A stretch of 64,000 nt of DNA from Callorhinus ursinus (taxonomy: Eukaryota > Chordata > Mammalia > Carnivora > Otariidae), in assembly GCF_003265705.1 (NCBI RefSeq), contig NW_020312903.1:24472107-24536106 (forward strand). Reading direction: 5' to 3'. Both the position numbers and the translations under genes were made by a program. Shown here piece by piece: positions 22,755 through 34,489 of the stretch (position 1 is its first letter; each line of letters starts with the position of its first letter). Below the pieces are notes generated by a model. The model saw only the letters and a list, made by a program, of their open reading frames with translations. It was not told the origin of the DNA and did not search any database.

Positions 22755-22945
22755 AAACAGGACTGTATAGCCAACATTTATTGAATTTTTAATCTGTACT
22801 AGTCACTGTGTTAAGCGTTCTGTAAACTTTTACCTCTATTTTCTCCCATTTTAGAGATGAAAAAAATCTAAGGTGAACAGAAATTAAAAGATTTGTCCAA
22901 AGTCGTACACCTGGCTTAAGAAGAGAACTGGAATTTGAATGAAGT
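22755..22945 (-). repeat. MIR SINE, reverse
   Basis: 'cactgtgttaagcgttctgt', 'ctcccattttagagatgaaa' and 'cttaagaagagaactggaatttgaat' (in two parts) follow the reverse of the MIR core. Confidence 0.7.
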
Positions 22946-23192
22946 ATATACTATATTTCCAATTTTTACCCAAGAGATAAACCCTTGAATGCCTACTGGT
23001 AAAAGAGTGAGGCATATACAAGGGATCCAATCCAAGTTCTACACATGTCTATGGAAGCCCAAGCTGTCCTAGATCAATAAATAAATCAGCAGAAATAACA
23101 CCCTCAATCCCATACCAAGCTAGTATACAATTGTTTATCCAGCAGAAAAGAAAATGCACCTTTGCTAGTTAGAATTAAGGATTAGATCTTAT

Positions 23193-24209
23193 TTTTTGTT
23201 TTATTTAAATTCAAGTTAGTTAACATACAGTGTGGTATTGGTTTCAGTAGTAGAATTTAGTGATTCATCACTTACATATAACACCCAGTGCTCATCACAA
23301 GTGCCCTCTTTAATACCCATCACCCATTTAGCCCATCCCCCCACCCACCGCCCCTCCAGCAGCCCTCAGTTTGTTCTCTTAATTGTAGAGTCTCTTATGG
23401 TTTGCCTCCCTCTGTTTTTATCTTATTTTATTTTTCTCTCCCTTCCCCTATGTCCATCTGTTTTGTTTCTTAAATTCCACATGTTAGTGAAATCATATTT
23501 GTCTTTCTCTAACTTATCTCACTAAGCATAATACACTCTCGTTCCATCCATGTTGTTGCAAATGACGAGATTTCATTCTTTTTGAATCCATTCATCAGTC
23601 ATTGGTCCATAATTTGGCTATTGTTGAATAATGTTGCTATAAACATTGGGGTGCATGTGCTCCTTTGAATCAGCACTTTTGTATCCTTTGGATAAATACC
23701 TAGTAGTGCCATTGCTGGGTCGTAGGGTAGTTCTCTTTTCAACTTTTCGAGGAACCTCTACTCTGTTTTTCAGAGTGGCTGTACCAGTTTGCATTCCCAC
23801 CAATAGTGTAAGAGAGTTCTTTCTCTGCATCCTCGCCAACATCTGCTGTTTTCTGACTTGTTAATTTTAGCCATTCTGACAGGTGTGAGGTCATATTTCA
23901 TTGTGGTTTTGATTTGTGTTTCCCAAAAATGTTGAGCATTTTTTCATGTGTCTGTTAGCCATTCGTATGTCTTCTTTGGAAATGACTGTTCATGTCTTCT
24001 GCCCATTTCTTAACTGGATTATTTATTTTTTGGATGTCAATTTTGATGCATTCTTTATAGATTCTGGATACCTGCGTTTATCTGATATGTCATTTGCAAA
24101 TATCTTCTCCCATTCCATAGGTTGCAAGGGAAACAAAAGCAAAAATCAACTATTGGGACCTCATCAAGATGAAAAGCTTCTGCACAGTGAAGGAAACAAT
24201 TAATAAAAC
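23193..24209 (-). mobile_element. Carnivoran LINE-1 with 5' inversion (twin-priming product)
   Basis: The main part, 23193-24122, is antisense: weak T-rich tail, 'agttagttaacatacagtgt', the 3' UTR, then ORF2 C-terminal sequence ending with 'atcttctcccattccatagg'. At 24122/24123 orientation flips: 'gcaagggaaacaaaagcaaa' to 'ggaaacaattaataaaacta' (24123-24209) is L1 in sense orientation. In intact L1s this segment lies immediately upstream of the segment at the junction. The order therefore fits one insertion with an inverted 5' end. Both halves are decayed by stops; no functional protein. Confidence 0.87.
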
Positions 24210-24689
24210 TAAAAATATTATATTTTAAAATTTCCTTATCCCCAGGTGGGCTTGAACAGTTAATACAGGGTCAAGGGTCCAGCCAGGTCAGAGGAGCATC
24301 AGACCTCTTCCATCTTAAGTTTTTATTCTTTACTCACTTGAGAAGTAACATCATCACTATGATAATCAATTGACAAGTGCCCTAACCACCAGCTACCTGA
24401 AGCCAAGAGAATGGTTCTTTTCAATGTGCAATTTCTATCAATGTCACAGGAAGTAGGATCTTGCATCCCAGAGTCTTCCAAACAACATAAAGGTTTTTCC
24501 ACTTTGCATAAAATCTTTCTAGCCTAGGGCCTTTTGCAAGGCAGACCTGGCCATGAACTACTAAAAGTTTCTTTGAGCTTAAACCTAGGATTAGAGGTAC
24601 AAATCAGAAGTACTAGAATGCTACTTGTTCAATGAAAGAATGAATAAATTTAGTAAGGTCAGATTTGACAGACACTGATGATCACCTAT
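24210..24689. other. No gene or family recognised
   Basis: Follows the inverted L1 end. No recognisable repeat or coding frame. Confidence 0.5.
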
Positions 24690-24790
24690 TATATAGCATA
24701 CCTTAAGGTCAATGATCACATCTTATTTACTCTTTTGTCTCCTAAACTTAAAAGAGTGACATCATATAGTGAATATTCAACAAACATCTG
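24690..24790 (+). repeat. L2 LINE 3'-end fragment
   Basis: 'aaggtcaatgatcacatctt', 'gtctcctaaacttaaaagag' and 'gtgaatattcaacaaacatc' follow the L2 end. Confidence 0.55.
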
Positions 24791-24799
24791 TGGGCAAAT

Positions 24800-24970
24800 T
24801 CTTTGGTCATTATTCTTACATTATGACCTTGTTTAGACTTCACAACAAAGCTTTTAGATGTGCTATTATTATTCCATATTTTAAATGAGGTGGTTACATC
24901 TTTTTCCCAAGAAGATGGAACTGGCAAGTGACTGAGTTGAAATTCAAAACCAGAACTTCTGACCTTAAAT
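24800..24970 (-). repeat. MIR SINE, reverse
   Basis: 'gctattattattccatattt', 'aaatgaggtggttacatctt' and 'gagttgaaattcaaaaccag' resemble reversed MIR. Decayed. Confidence 0.55.
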
Positions 24971-25064
24971 CTAGTTTTGAAAGTGACATCAGTGAATTGA
25001 ATGATTCAAAAATTCATAACCAATGACAAGGGATTTAACATATCACCCACAAACTGGAAGAAAC

Positions 25065-25270
25065 ATCACTAGGCACTGTCAATACTCATTTAATCCTCAT
25101 AACAATCTTAAGACGTGACTGTTTTCATTCCAATTTCACAGTTATAAAAAGGAAGCTCCGAAGTGCTGAAACAGTTGCCCAACGTCAGAGGACTAGAAAA
25201 TGACTACTTACTGTGTGTTGAGTGCCTTATATTTATTAACTTAAAGAACTAGGGAAGGATTTGAACCTCA
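25065..25270 (-). repeat. MIR SINE, reverse
   Basis: 'ctcatttaatcctcataaca', 'ccaatttcacagttataaaa' and 'tgaaacagttgcccaacgtc' are the reversed MIR core. Confidence 0.65.
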
Positions 25271-27279
25271 AAAATCAAACTCCAATGTCCATACTACATG
25301 ACACTTCATATATTCAGTGAGATTTATTTTAATTTCCTGAATTTGATAGTAAATATTTGATTTCAAACAGATAAACAAAATGTTAATATGTGTAAGATAC
25401 AAATTCCCAAGTCCCTCTGGTATAAAGAGTTCGGGAAGTATCCATAACATTTTTTGGCCTTCACAGTCTGAAATCCATACTTCATCCTCATCTGCGAAGC
25501 CTCCCTCTTTACTTAGCCTGTTTTGAATATTCAAATGTAAACCCCAACTGTGGCATCTCATTTGATCCTACATTCATAAATAAAATAACATAATTCAAAC
25601 CAAAACATTCAAGATGGCAAAATATTCACCCATTATATTAAAGACAAATTAGCTACTGCAGATTAGATGTTTTTGAATGGGTTTGATGGTTTAAAAAATC
25701 AGGGTTTTATTCCATGCAAAATAAGATAAGCGGTAACCATGCTAATAAAAGTCAACTTCTAAATCTAAAATTGAGGGTAACAAGGTGAGGTCCTGCTTTG
25801 ATAACCTTGACCATTTTGGAGAAAGGAAATATTTATCTGCCCTTTCCACAACTCCGCAATGAAGATAAGCCAGAAAGAAAGCATGACAGTGTATATTTTG
25901 CACGGAGATGATTTAACAGAGATTTTAAAAATGAAAAGTAAATAAAAAGGGACACCTTTTCCTTTGTACTAGTAACACTGTATATTTGCTGGTTTGGGAT
26001 TTTTTCGGGGGGCGGGTTGTTGTTTTTGTTTCTTGGTTTCTAAACTCTTCAGAGTGAAGATTTGTGTTTCATCTATGCTGTTATAAATCACCAAGCAACC
26101 TAGCCACGCTCCATAAATATATAATACGATACACAGGAACACAAACATTACAGCAAGAGAATGAAGTCCACGGTGACCCAGCTTCTCACTTTATATGTGC
26201 CCTTCAGTTTCTTTTGGCTCTGATTCAAATTCTCAGGACCTCTGAGCTTCTCCCCAATGAGTTGTTCTTTCCATATACCTAAGGACTGACCTTAACCTTC
26301 AAGTCTAGCGCTTACAAACATTGGCTAATTCTTACCAAGTAATTTTGAAATTAGCTCTCACTAGTGCTGAATTTATGAAGTACAACAAAAGTCCCTACTT
26401 TATCAAGTAGTAGGAAAAACTACTATAGATAAATTGATCAACTTTAACATTATGCTCCAATTCTAAAGATAAAGAAATGAGTGAAGACTTAATGAATCCA
26501 GAACTAAGGAGGGAATTTACCAGAACTCTCAGACAGATTGCTTAGGATAAAAATATTAATGCCAAATTATATAAAATGATCTCCAGATGCAGAAACAGAG
26601 AGTATATGAATATGTTCCTCCAAATGTGAGTAAGTTTCTCTAAAAGTTTCCCATGTTGGTCACTGCTGTGTAAAAACATATGGTGATTTATTAAGAAAAG
26701 TCTATCCAAGTGTATAAATTCTTTATAGCCCCTTTCACAATTATTAAACCAATATTTAGGGCAAAGGATTAGAAACTCCTATGAAATTGTCTCCCGATTT
26801 ATATCTCTTCAAAATAAGTGTTATTAAATAAATAATCCATATTTTAACCCAAAAGTATATTGAACCACTACTGTAAAGTTCTGGTCTAATGAATAATTGT
26901 GCTTAACTTTTAGTTTCTCTGGCACAGAAATGCGCAAAGTTTTTAGTTGGTAAACTGGCTAATAACAATTTTATTTTAATTTTAATCCTAATGGAAGGAC
27001 AGTCAGATTCCATCCCTCCCTTCACATGTCAACTTGCCTTTCTCCTGCTCTAAGCATTTGGATATTATATAGACTTTTGTTCTAAGTTAGGTTTTAGAAA
27101 TATAAACATGCTGATTCCTTTTCGGTATATACAACTGAGGCAATTGGGTATTTAGGGTGAAAAATTATAAGAGAAATTAGTTTATAAAACTATAAAGAAA
27201 CAGCTATTTTTAAAATTCTCATCTCCTTCTCTGAGGGAGATATATAATCTCTGAGGTAGGTTTTATTTCTGTCCACACA
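25271..27279. other. 2 kb without recognised gene or repeat
   Basis: AT-rich, no SINE, L1 or LTR signature. Frames of 72-97 codons at 25268-25561 (minus) and 26064-26282 (plus) show no recognisable domain. Part of the SINE-free interval. Confidence 0.5.
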
Positions 27280-27560
27280 TATTTGGTGCCTCCTTTCAGA
27301 GCTCCTTCTTGCAAAAGGATGTTACATCTCCACCCTGTTTAATAAATTGGCCATGTGACTCATCTGGGCCAGTGAAATGTGAGTGGGATGATGAGTGTCA
27401 CTTCTGGACCAAACTTAAAGAGTGAGTGCGTGGTTTGCATGTTCTCTAATGTCTTTGTCAATTCAGTCACTGGACAGTGTTCTAAGGAATGGCTACTTGA
27501 TCACGGATCCTATAGTAAAGATAATATGGAATAAAGTCACAGCTGCCCCACAATGGACAT
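27280..27560 (+). mobile_element. Old MaLR-type LTR fragment
   Basis: 'ggccatgtgactcatctggg', 'ccagtgaaatgtgagtggga' and 'gagtgtcacttctggacca' resemble the MaLR-type LTR arrangement also seen at 4860-5275. Low identity; family tentative. Confidence 0.45.
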
Positions 27561-30525
27561 GTAGTATGAAAACGAATTTTTTTTCAGGTAAGTAACTAAT
27601 ATTTTGTAGTTGTTACCACAATATTTTGTAGTGTAGAATTACCTAACCTATCCTGTCTGATATACCCTCCATCAGTATGCCTTGAAAATAGTTGATCCGT
27701 TTCGAGGGAGTAACTAGCCATTATTCACACATCAAAACCTCTAGAAGAATTTATTCAATAAGCTCACTTATAAGCAATTAATTGTAAACAATGAACAAAT
27801 TGTTGTTGCTCTGGTCATGTAACAGGACATAGAAATCGCTTTGCTTTAAAAATCCTCTTTGTTAATCAGATTTTATCCAGGTCTGTTAAACAAAATTATC
27901 ACACTCAAGTTTAAGCCATGACTTTGTAATAATGTGAGCTTTTTCCTTTTAGAATATTTTCATATAGCAAACCAAGAGTGAAGAACATAATTGGTGAAAC
28001 CACATATAATTATTCTACTTTCTGTAAAAAGCACGTATATTTAAATTTTTTTTTCTAACAACAACAAAAAAAGCACTGCTCCCTGGTCCAATGAGATACA
28101 TTAAATGCAAGGGAAAATGTTCTTTGGTTCAGAGCCCAAATTTTCCCACTTCACTTCTCATTTTGTACTTGAAGTGCTGGTACTGAGGAGTGATTTTACA
28201 GTGTAAACAGCTCAGTATTCCTTTCATTTCTAGTAGTTGCTAATGGGCTCTTATTGTGACTTTTGAGGATTATTTGTTTTATTTATTGCCACATAACATG
28301 TCTGATAGAACATATCTAAACTAAAAGGAGGTGACTAGGTGCATATGCACAATTATGCAATGTGGGAAAGAAATAATATTAGCATCAGTAATCCTGAAAG
28401 GGATGGAGGGAGGGAGGGAGGGGTAAGGGAGAGGGAGAGGGAGAGGGATAGAGGAAGAGAGAGAGAAAGGGAGAGAGGGACAGAGGAGAGGAGAGATGAG
28501 AGTCAGAACAATGAGCCACACAGTGGCCTCTGAAGGGAATGGACATGTTTTACTGTATCACCTTTTCTGTTAAAAATATTATGAAGAACTTCAGCATACA
28601 CTTTCTGAGAATGATTTAGAGTAGGGAAGTCTTCTTTTATAATAAAATATGGATAGATTTTCCAGCTCATTAGACATGATAAAATGTCAGCCAATAAAAC
28701 AGCAATCGTACCAGATTAAGAAAATAAAAATATCAAAATATTTCCTCAATTTGAGCTACACTGTGGAGGCCTTAATTGTATGTTGTGCTTAAAAAGATGG
28801 TCTGTCCCACCAATAATTTTCATATTCTACCTTTAGATGAAAGATATCAGTCTTCAAGAAGACTGGTAGATACCCTGCTACACCAGGCGCCTAATGTCTG
28901 ACTACAGATATGCTTTTGTTTTCATATCTGTATCAACACAACATCTTTATTTGCAAGGTCTGTCATTCTGACTTGCCTGTGAAAAATGATTTCCTCTTCA
29001 AGAGATAGTCCATGCTCATCTCCCTCAGACAGAAGTCAGCAGCAATGGAGGAGAGTGCTAACGTCCAGAATACACAAACGTCTTGTCCTAGAAGAAGATA
29101 TTTTTAATAATTATCATTCTAAGAAAGGGGAGGATAAAAGTTAGAAAATACTCTCAGTTCAAGGAACCATTTCCTACCTTTTCTCCTTCCAGAAAAATAA
29201 AATATACATGAACGAAAGATATAAAAGCAGTCAGGTATAGCAGTGCTGTTTCACTGGTGAGTGATTAGCCTTTGTAAGCTCTTCAAAAGCAGTTAGGGTG
29301 AAGGGAATCTCTTGGTCTTTGAAAAATCAATTGAAATTACAATGATTAGAAATAAGAAATATATGCAGAAAAGAAGCTAGGCTTCTCTCACTCAAAAACC
29401 AGAGAAGAGACAAAAGAGAGAACTTTGAATGATGCTGATTAGATACTATTCAGGGGCAGCCAGAGAAACCTAAAAGTCTCGGTTTTTTAAAGCAGGAAAA
29501 TGATACAAAAAAATAAAATAAAGTAGTCTCAACCTTCAAAACCAGAGCATGCTATTCTGAGCTAAAACAGCAAAGCTTCCGATTTGGATGATCAATTATG
29601 AGATGTTGGGAGTAAAAGATGTTTTCCAAAGACAAACTACTATGTAGCTGAGAAAGTATTTTCATATGACAATATTTCTTTCAATAATATCTGAATTGGT
29701 AAGTATAACCATTTGATAAGCATGCCTGATCTCGGCCTCAGTATCAATCTTAGCTGTTCAGGAAAGCTACAGCCCACGTGGAACCATCTGTCTAAGTGTG
29801 TTTGATTCTATGCTATATTTGGGGCATTATGACATGCTGATCTTAATCCCTACCCATGAATATGGCATCTAGAAGAAGTTGGCCAATGAAACCTTGAACT
29901 GAAGTTTTCACCTCTGGGATAGGCTGATGGCCCTGGCCTTTAAATGTCAGAGGCTGCGCAGAACAGGTCGAGACACTCCTCTTAAAGATCTAGCAGCACC
30001 ATGATCCTCCCTGCTGATGAATAAAAAGCAGGTATCTCGTTTTTTTCAAAATCTAGAAAATTTATGTTCCTCCAATTGCAAGCATGGGCCAACCTTTGTC
30101 TCTTCTGTCCTTCAACTAAGAGAGAACTAATACACATAGCAACTCTCCTAAAGGTAGTCTTTACTCTCCAAAAGATGTGTCTGAAGCATCTTCTTAAAAG
30201 GAGACAAGTTTAATCTAAGATAAGTGGGCCTCCTGGAGTTGCAGAGCAGACACTGATTAACAGTAAATGTTAATCTTTTGAAATAAGCTCCTTAGGAGCT
30301 TATACTCCTAAGGAAAGTGATATTTTTACCCCTGCTCGTCTAGCGTGTGGCTTCCCTTTCATGAAAACTGCTTTAATGTTTAAAGTGGGAATAAGAAAAT
30401 ATATATATATATATTTATAGAAAAGAGAACAAATACAGCTCATTAATATTTTTTATTGAACATTTATAGCCATTTTTGTAAATGTCCATGAAAGTAGGAT
30501 AGCAAATGGAAATTATTCCTCTAAA
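27561..30525. other. 3 kb with no gene recognised; holds a polypurine tract
   Basis: The largest stretch here without an interspersed repeat I can name. It contains the GA-rich tract at 28398-28499 and a short (TA)n at about 30400. No credible coding frame, no splice-bounded frame that I could support. Confidence 0.5.
28398..28499. repeat. Polypurine (GGGA/GAGA)n tract
   Basis: About 100 bases almost free of pyrimidines on the plus strand: gggaggga units, then gagggagagg units, then gagagaga. Only a few T and C interrupt it. Two opposite-strand frames over it are low-complexity artefacts. Confidence 0.9.
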
Positions 30526-30818
30526 ACAACACTGTCCAAAAGAAATATAAAGAGAGCCACCATATGCAATTTTAAATTCTCTAGTAGACATCTTGAAGAA
30601 AAAGTAAAAAGAAACAGGAGAAATGAATTTTAATATATTTAAACTAATTTCATTTTAATAAGTAATCAATATTAAAACAAATGTATACTGCATTTGCTTT
30701 GAAATTTGAATTTAAATGAATTAAAATTAAATAAAATTGAAAAGGTAGTTGCTCAGTTGCAATGGCTACATTTTAAGAGTTCAATAGCCACACATGATCA
30801 GCAGCTCCAATACTGTAC
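30526..30818 (+). mobile_element. DNA-transposon MITE relic (hAT-like, unnamed)
   Basis: 'cactgtccaaaagaaatata', 'aattctctagtagacatctt', 'agtaaaaagaaacaggagaa' and the end 'caatagccacacatgatcag' match a widespread mammalian non-autonomous element that begins 'cagtactgtccaatagaaat'. The copy at 32917-33222 is the same family in the other orientation. Confidence 0.65.
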
Positions 30819-30849
30819 CACACAATCTGGCAACACATCAGGTTCAATG

Positions 30850-30945
30850 CACACTGAGGGAAAAGTTGAGGAAACAGAGGCTCACGTGGAAAAAATGAAC
30901 TTCTCAAGGCTACCTAGCAAGAGAGTGATGCAACTTCAACTAGAA
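30850..30945 (-). repeat. MIR-like fragment, reverse
   Basis: 'gaggaaacagaggctcacgt', 'tctcaaggctacctagcaag' and 'gagagtgatgcaacttcaac' resemble reversed MIR. Short. Confidence 0.5.
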
Positions 30946-30948
30946 CTT

Positions 30949-30965
30949 TGTGTGTGTGTGTGTGT
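30949..30965. repeat. (TG)n microsatellite
   Basis: Eight TG units. It generates a poly-CV end in an 89-codon open frame, which is not a gene. Confidence 0.85.
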
Positions 30966-32024
30966 AGGCTTATGATATTTCTTCTTTGTAAAATCTTGTT
31001 GAATTCAAAAGAGCTAAGTTTATATTTTGCATCCCAAAGTAGAAAATGTTGAGGACTATCTCTAGTTTTATTATTTAATAGCTCAGATATATGAAAACGA
31101 ATTCATTGATTACACTATAAAACTCCAAAGTTTCCAAATGGGGCTCTTTGTGACATATGCAAGGGCTCTACAGAGTGGTTAGGAGAAATGAACACTTTTA
31201 GGGCTCACATTTTACTCTTTTTCTGAAGTCAGTCAAATGTCCAAAAATCATCACAGGTCACCTCGTGATTTTGCTTCTCATTTTAGTTTGCCACTTGGTT
31301 ACAGGTTTTTACTTAGGTTGACTTAGGTTCTTTACTGAGAGTCAGCCACATTCCAGAATTAAAATACATGTCATGCTGTATCCAGGTTCTTTTTTAAAGT
31401 GTGCTTTCAGACAACTGGCCACAGGCAGAGTCACTTCAATTAACTCAACTGTAGCAGATGATGGATCTCCTTCACTGTGGGACCTCTCATCCATCATAAG
31501 GCACAGCCTGCCCTAGGTAGAAATAATATATCATTATGGGGCTCAGGGCCATAAGAACAAAGAACCACAAAGAATAATATACAAAAGACTGTGTTTTGTC
31601 AGCACAGAATAGGGCCACATCAAACAAACAAAAACTTCAAATCCTCTTCAGGTGTAAGTACATTTTCCTTACGAAAATTCTGTTTGATGCCCACTTTTGC
31701 CTGCTGCAAACATGCTTTGTTGCTGTGTAAAATTCAGAGTCATCCTTTGCCTTCTCAGACCTTATATCTCTTTCATTGAATTATCTTCTAATGCCCTGCA
31801 CTGAACTGGGAACTGTCCCAGCGCCTTGTCAAATCCTTTTATTTTTGTTATGAAACAGGTTTTACCTAAAGGAGATGCCCATTTGTTGCCAAACTTAATT
31901 AAGGGAAGTTGGATCTTTTAGAGCAGGAAAGCATATGAGTTGCTAAATAACAAAGGGCATTTTCTGTGTTTTTCTACAGCACTAACACCGTGTTCTTTTC
32001 ATCTAAGCAAACAGAACCCTTCTA
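30966..32024. other. No gene or family recognised
   Basis: Mixed composition, no named repeat or coding frame. Confidence 0.5.
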
Positions 32025-32170
32025 AACCCTGCTTACACGGTGCCCATCATTTGATCATCATTATCCCCATTTAACAGGTGGGGAAATCGAGATCGTGAAA
32101 GGTAACTGGAGCTACCTCGTGCTAGGATTCAGAAGCCAGCGCTAGAAGTCATTAACTTTGTCAATTTCCA
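32025..32170 (-). repeat. MIR SINE, reverse
   Basis: 'cattatccccatttaacagg', 'tggggaaatcgagatcgtga' and 'gtgctaggattcagaagcca' follow the reversed MIR. Confidence 0.65.
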
Positions 32171-32916
32171 CAGCACAGCTGAGGCACTGTGGTTTTGAAA
32201 AAGAACAGATGGTAAGTGAAGGAAGGACGAAGATGGAGTCCTTCCTTTAGTAACTGCTGTCGGGTGCTATTCTGCATGCTAAATAGCAAAGAAATTCCAG
32301 ACATTGTGTTGCCTTATAGAAGGCTTTAAAAATAGTTTTCTTTGTAAAGGGTGGCCTATATTTAAAATATCCTCAATGTCCTATTTTCAGGGGGTTCAAT
32401 TCAAACAGGTGTTTTGGGTTTGTTTGTTTTAATAGCAGGTGGTCTTCTCAGTGGTCTGTTTAAAATGGATTACCCTAAACAACAGGCTACAATCGCTTAG
32501 ATGATTTCTCTCTCCCTGTCCCTGTCTCTGTCTCTCTCTCTGCCATTCATCTCTGCAGAGCATTCAGACAACTCTAATCCACAGATTAAGTCTATCCCTT
32601 TTTCCCCTGACAAACAGATTCTACCCTATCAAGATTTAGCTTCTCACTACAGAAACTTTAGGGGGAAAAAAATGCCTTCTGTAATGCAGACTTGAGGACC
32701 AGGAAATCTGGATACTTTGCTTTTATGAGGTTACTTTCCACATGCCCATGACGTTTTGCCTCCTTGATACATAGGGTAGTGTTGCTTTAAGATTTGAGGT
32801 ATACATTTTTTCTACCACATGCATATCAATGATATTTAATATTAATATTATGTTTTTTATTTCCATCTACAATTAAGATAAACTAAATTATTCAACTTTC
32901 AGCTACGTACTCTGAA
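32171..32916. other. No gene or family recognised; CT-rich run
   Basis: Contains a TCTCTG-rich simple repeat at 32507-32542. Nothing else identifiable. Confidence 0.5.
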
Positions 32917-33222
32917 GTGGCACCAATATGGTAGCCTGTAGCCATATGACCTGTTAGCCCTTGGAATGTGGTGAGTTCAAATTGAGCTGCACTGTAAGTG
33001 CAAAATACACACTAGATTTTGAAGACTTAGTACAAAAAAGGAATGCAAAATATCTCAGTAATGTTTAATACTGATTATATATTGAAATAATAACTGGGGT
33101 AGATGTGGTTAAAATATATCTTTAAAATTAATGTTACCTTTTTAAAAACATTTTTTAGTGTACCTATCAGAAAATCTAAAACTACATATGCGACTTATTC
33201 TATTTCCACTGGACAAGCATAC
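32917..33222 (-). mobile_element. DNA-transposon MITE relic, reverse
   Basis: 'caccaatatggtagcctgta', 'gccatatgacctgttagccc', 'aaaatacacactagattttg' and end 'ctatttccactggacaagca' are the reverse of the family seen at 30526-30818. It lies only a few bases from a second DNA transposon. Confidence 0.7.
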
Positions 33223-33229
33223 TATAGAG

Positions 33230-33573
33230 CAGAAGTTGGCAATTTTTTCTTGTGAAGGCCCAGATAGTAAATATTTTAGGTTTTGCAGCCATATGGTCTC
33301 TGTTTCAATTACTCATCTCTGTCATGATTGCATGAAAGCATCCATAGACAATACACAGATGAATGAGCATGGCTGTGTTCCAATAAAACTTTATTTATGG
33401 ACCCTGAAATTTGAATTTCATGTAATTTTCATGTGTCATGAAATATTATTCTTCTTTTGATTTTCTCCCAACAATTTAACAATATGAAAAAGAGTCTTCA
33501 CAGATCACATAAGAATGGAAGGGGGACGGTCTGTCAGAATTTGCCCATGGGACAAAGTTTGCCAACTCCTCTG
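33230..33573 (+). mobile_element. hAT-Charlie-type MITE relic
   Basis: Starts 'cagaagttggcaattttttc', then 'cccagatagtaaatatttta', 'ccatatggtctctgtttcaa', 'ccaataaaactttatttatg', and ends 'gacaaagtttgccaactcct'. The termini are inverted repeats of each other (ttggcaa/ttgccaa). This is a well-known mammalian MITE whose name I do not assign. The 100-codon frame over it is not a gene. Confidence 0.75.
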
Positions 33574-33766
33574 AAGTATGGGTTACAGAAAGTACAATGT
33601 AGAGACAACTTTATCAACCACCAAAGCCTACTGCCCATGCTAAAGATAACCAATTTATGTTACAAAATTAGAATAGAAAAGAAAATCTTAAATGAGATTT
33701 GAGGGGATAAAAAAAGAGGCAAGGTTACCAGATTGATTTTGCATGTGTCACAAACCACAGAAATCC

Positions 33767-33796
33767 TTTTTGTTTTGTTTTGTTTTGTTTTCGTTT
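33767..33796. repeat. (TTTTG)n simple repeat
   Basis: Six ttttg-type units, pure apart from the last. Confidence 0.85.
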
Positions 33797-33852
33797 TAAT
33801 CCACAGCAATTAATACTATCAATTTTTATTACAAATATGCTAGTAAATTTTT

Positions 33853-33956
33853 TTTAAGTTTATTTTTTAGTAATCTCCACACCCATTGTGGGGCTCGAAC
33901 TCACAACCCCAAGATAAAGAGGCACATGCTCTTCCAACTGAGCCAGCCAGGCACCC
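33853..33956 (-). mobile_element. Short (~105 bp) tRNA-derived SINE, reverse
   Basis: Same short architecture as the copy at 4128-4233: T-rich tail, 'agtaatctccacacccattg', 'ggggctcgaactcacaaccc' (reversed B box) and 'actgagccagccaggcaccc'. Perfect 15-bp duplication tgctagtaaattttt at 33838-33852 and 33957-33971. The two copies end at equivalent positions. Confidence 0.9.
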
Positions 33957-33971
33957 TGCTAGTAAATTTTT

Positions 33972-34321
33972 CTCATGCAAGTTTTAAAAATGCAAGAGAT
34001 GATGAAGCTGAGACTGAAGGTAGAAAAGAATTCACAGGTGTTAGCTAATTCTCCTGCATAAGTTTCAGTTGCCCTGCCTGCTGGGCAGTAGGTGAATTAG
34101 TCAGCGAGACTGAAAAGAGAAGTGTGTGCAGAGTGAAGTCTGTGTCTTGACAGAGCTGAATAACAGATGAAGTTTGTTACCCATCTCTCCCATCTTTGCC
34201 CACTAGTCCCTGACTTAATACCGTTTATAGCCTAGTGGACCAAGCAGGCTTTAAAGCAAGTAAACAGATATGTTACTTAGAAATGTGAAAATACTACAAA
34301 ATAAAAAGTGAGTACACTAGA
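33972..34321. other. No gene or family recognised
   Basis: Nothing identifiable. Confidence 0.5.
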
Positions 34322-34488
34322 AGAGTGTTTGTCAAACTTAAACATCCATATGTTTATGTAATCTGAGGATCTTGTTAAAAGGCAGAACATAATCTAGCAG
34401 GTCTGGGTGATACCTGCATTCTGCATTTCATGCAGGCTTCTAGGTGAGGCCGGTATTCTTGGTCCTTGGAACACACTTTACTAAAATG
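34322..34488 (+). mobile_element. MER5A-type hAT relic
   Basis: 'agtgtttgtcaaacttaaac', 'gaggatcttgttaaaaggca', 'gcaggtctgggtgatacctg', 'catgcaggcttctaggtgag' and end 'ggaacacactttactaaaat' correspond to MER5A in order over its usual ~190 bp. Confidence 0.7.
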
Positions 34489-34489
34489 C

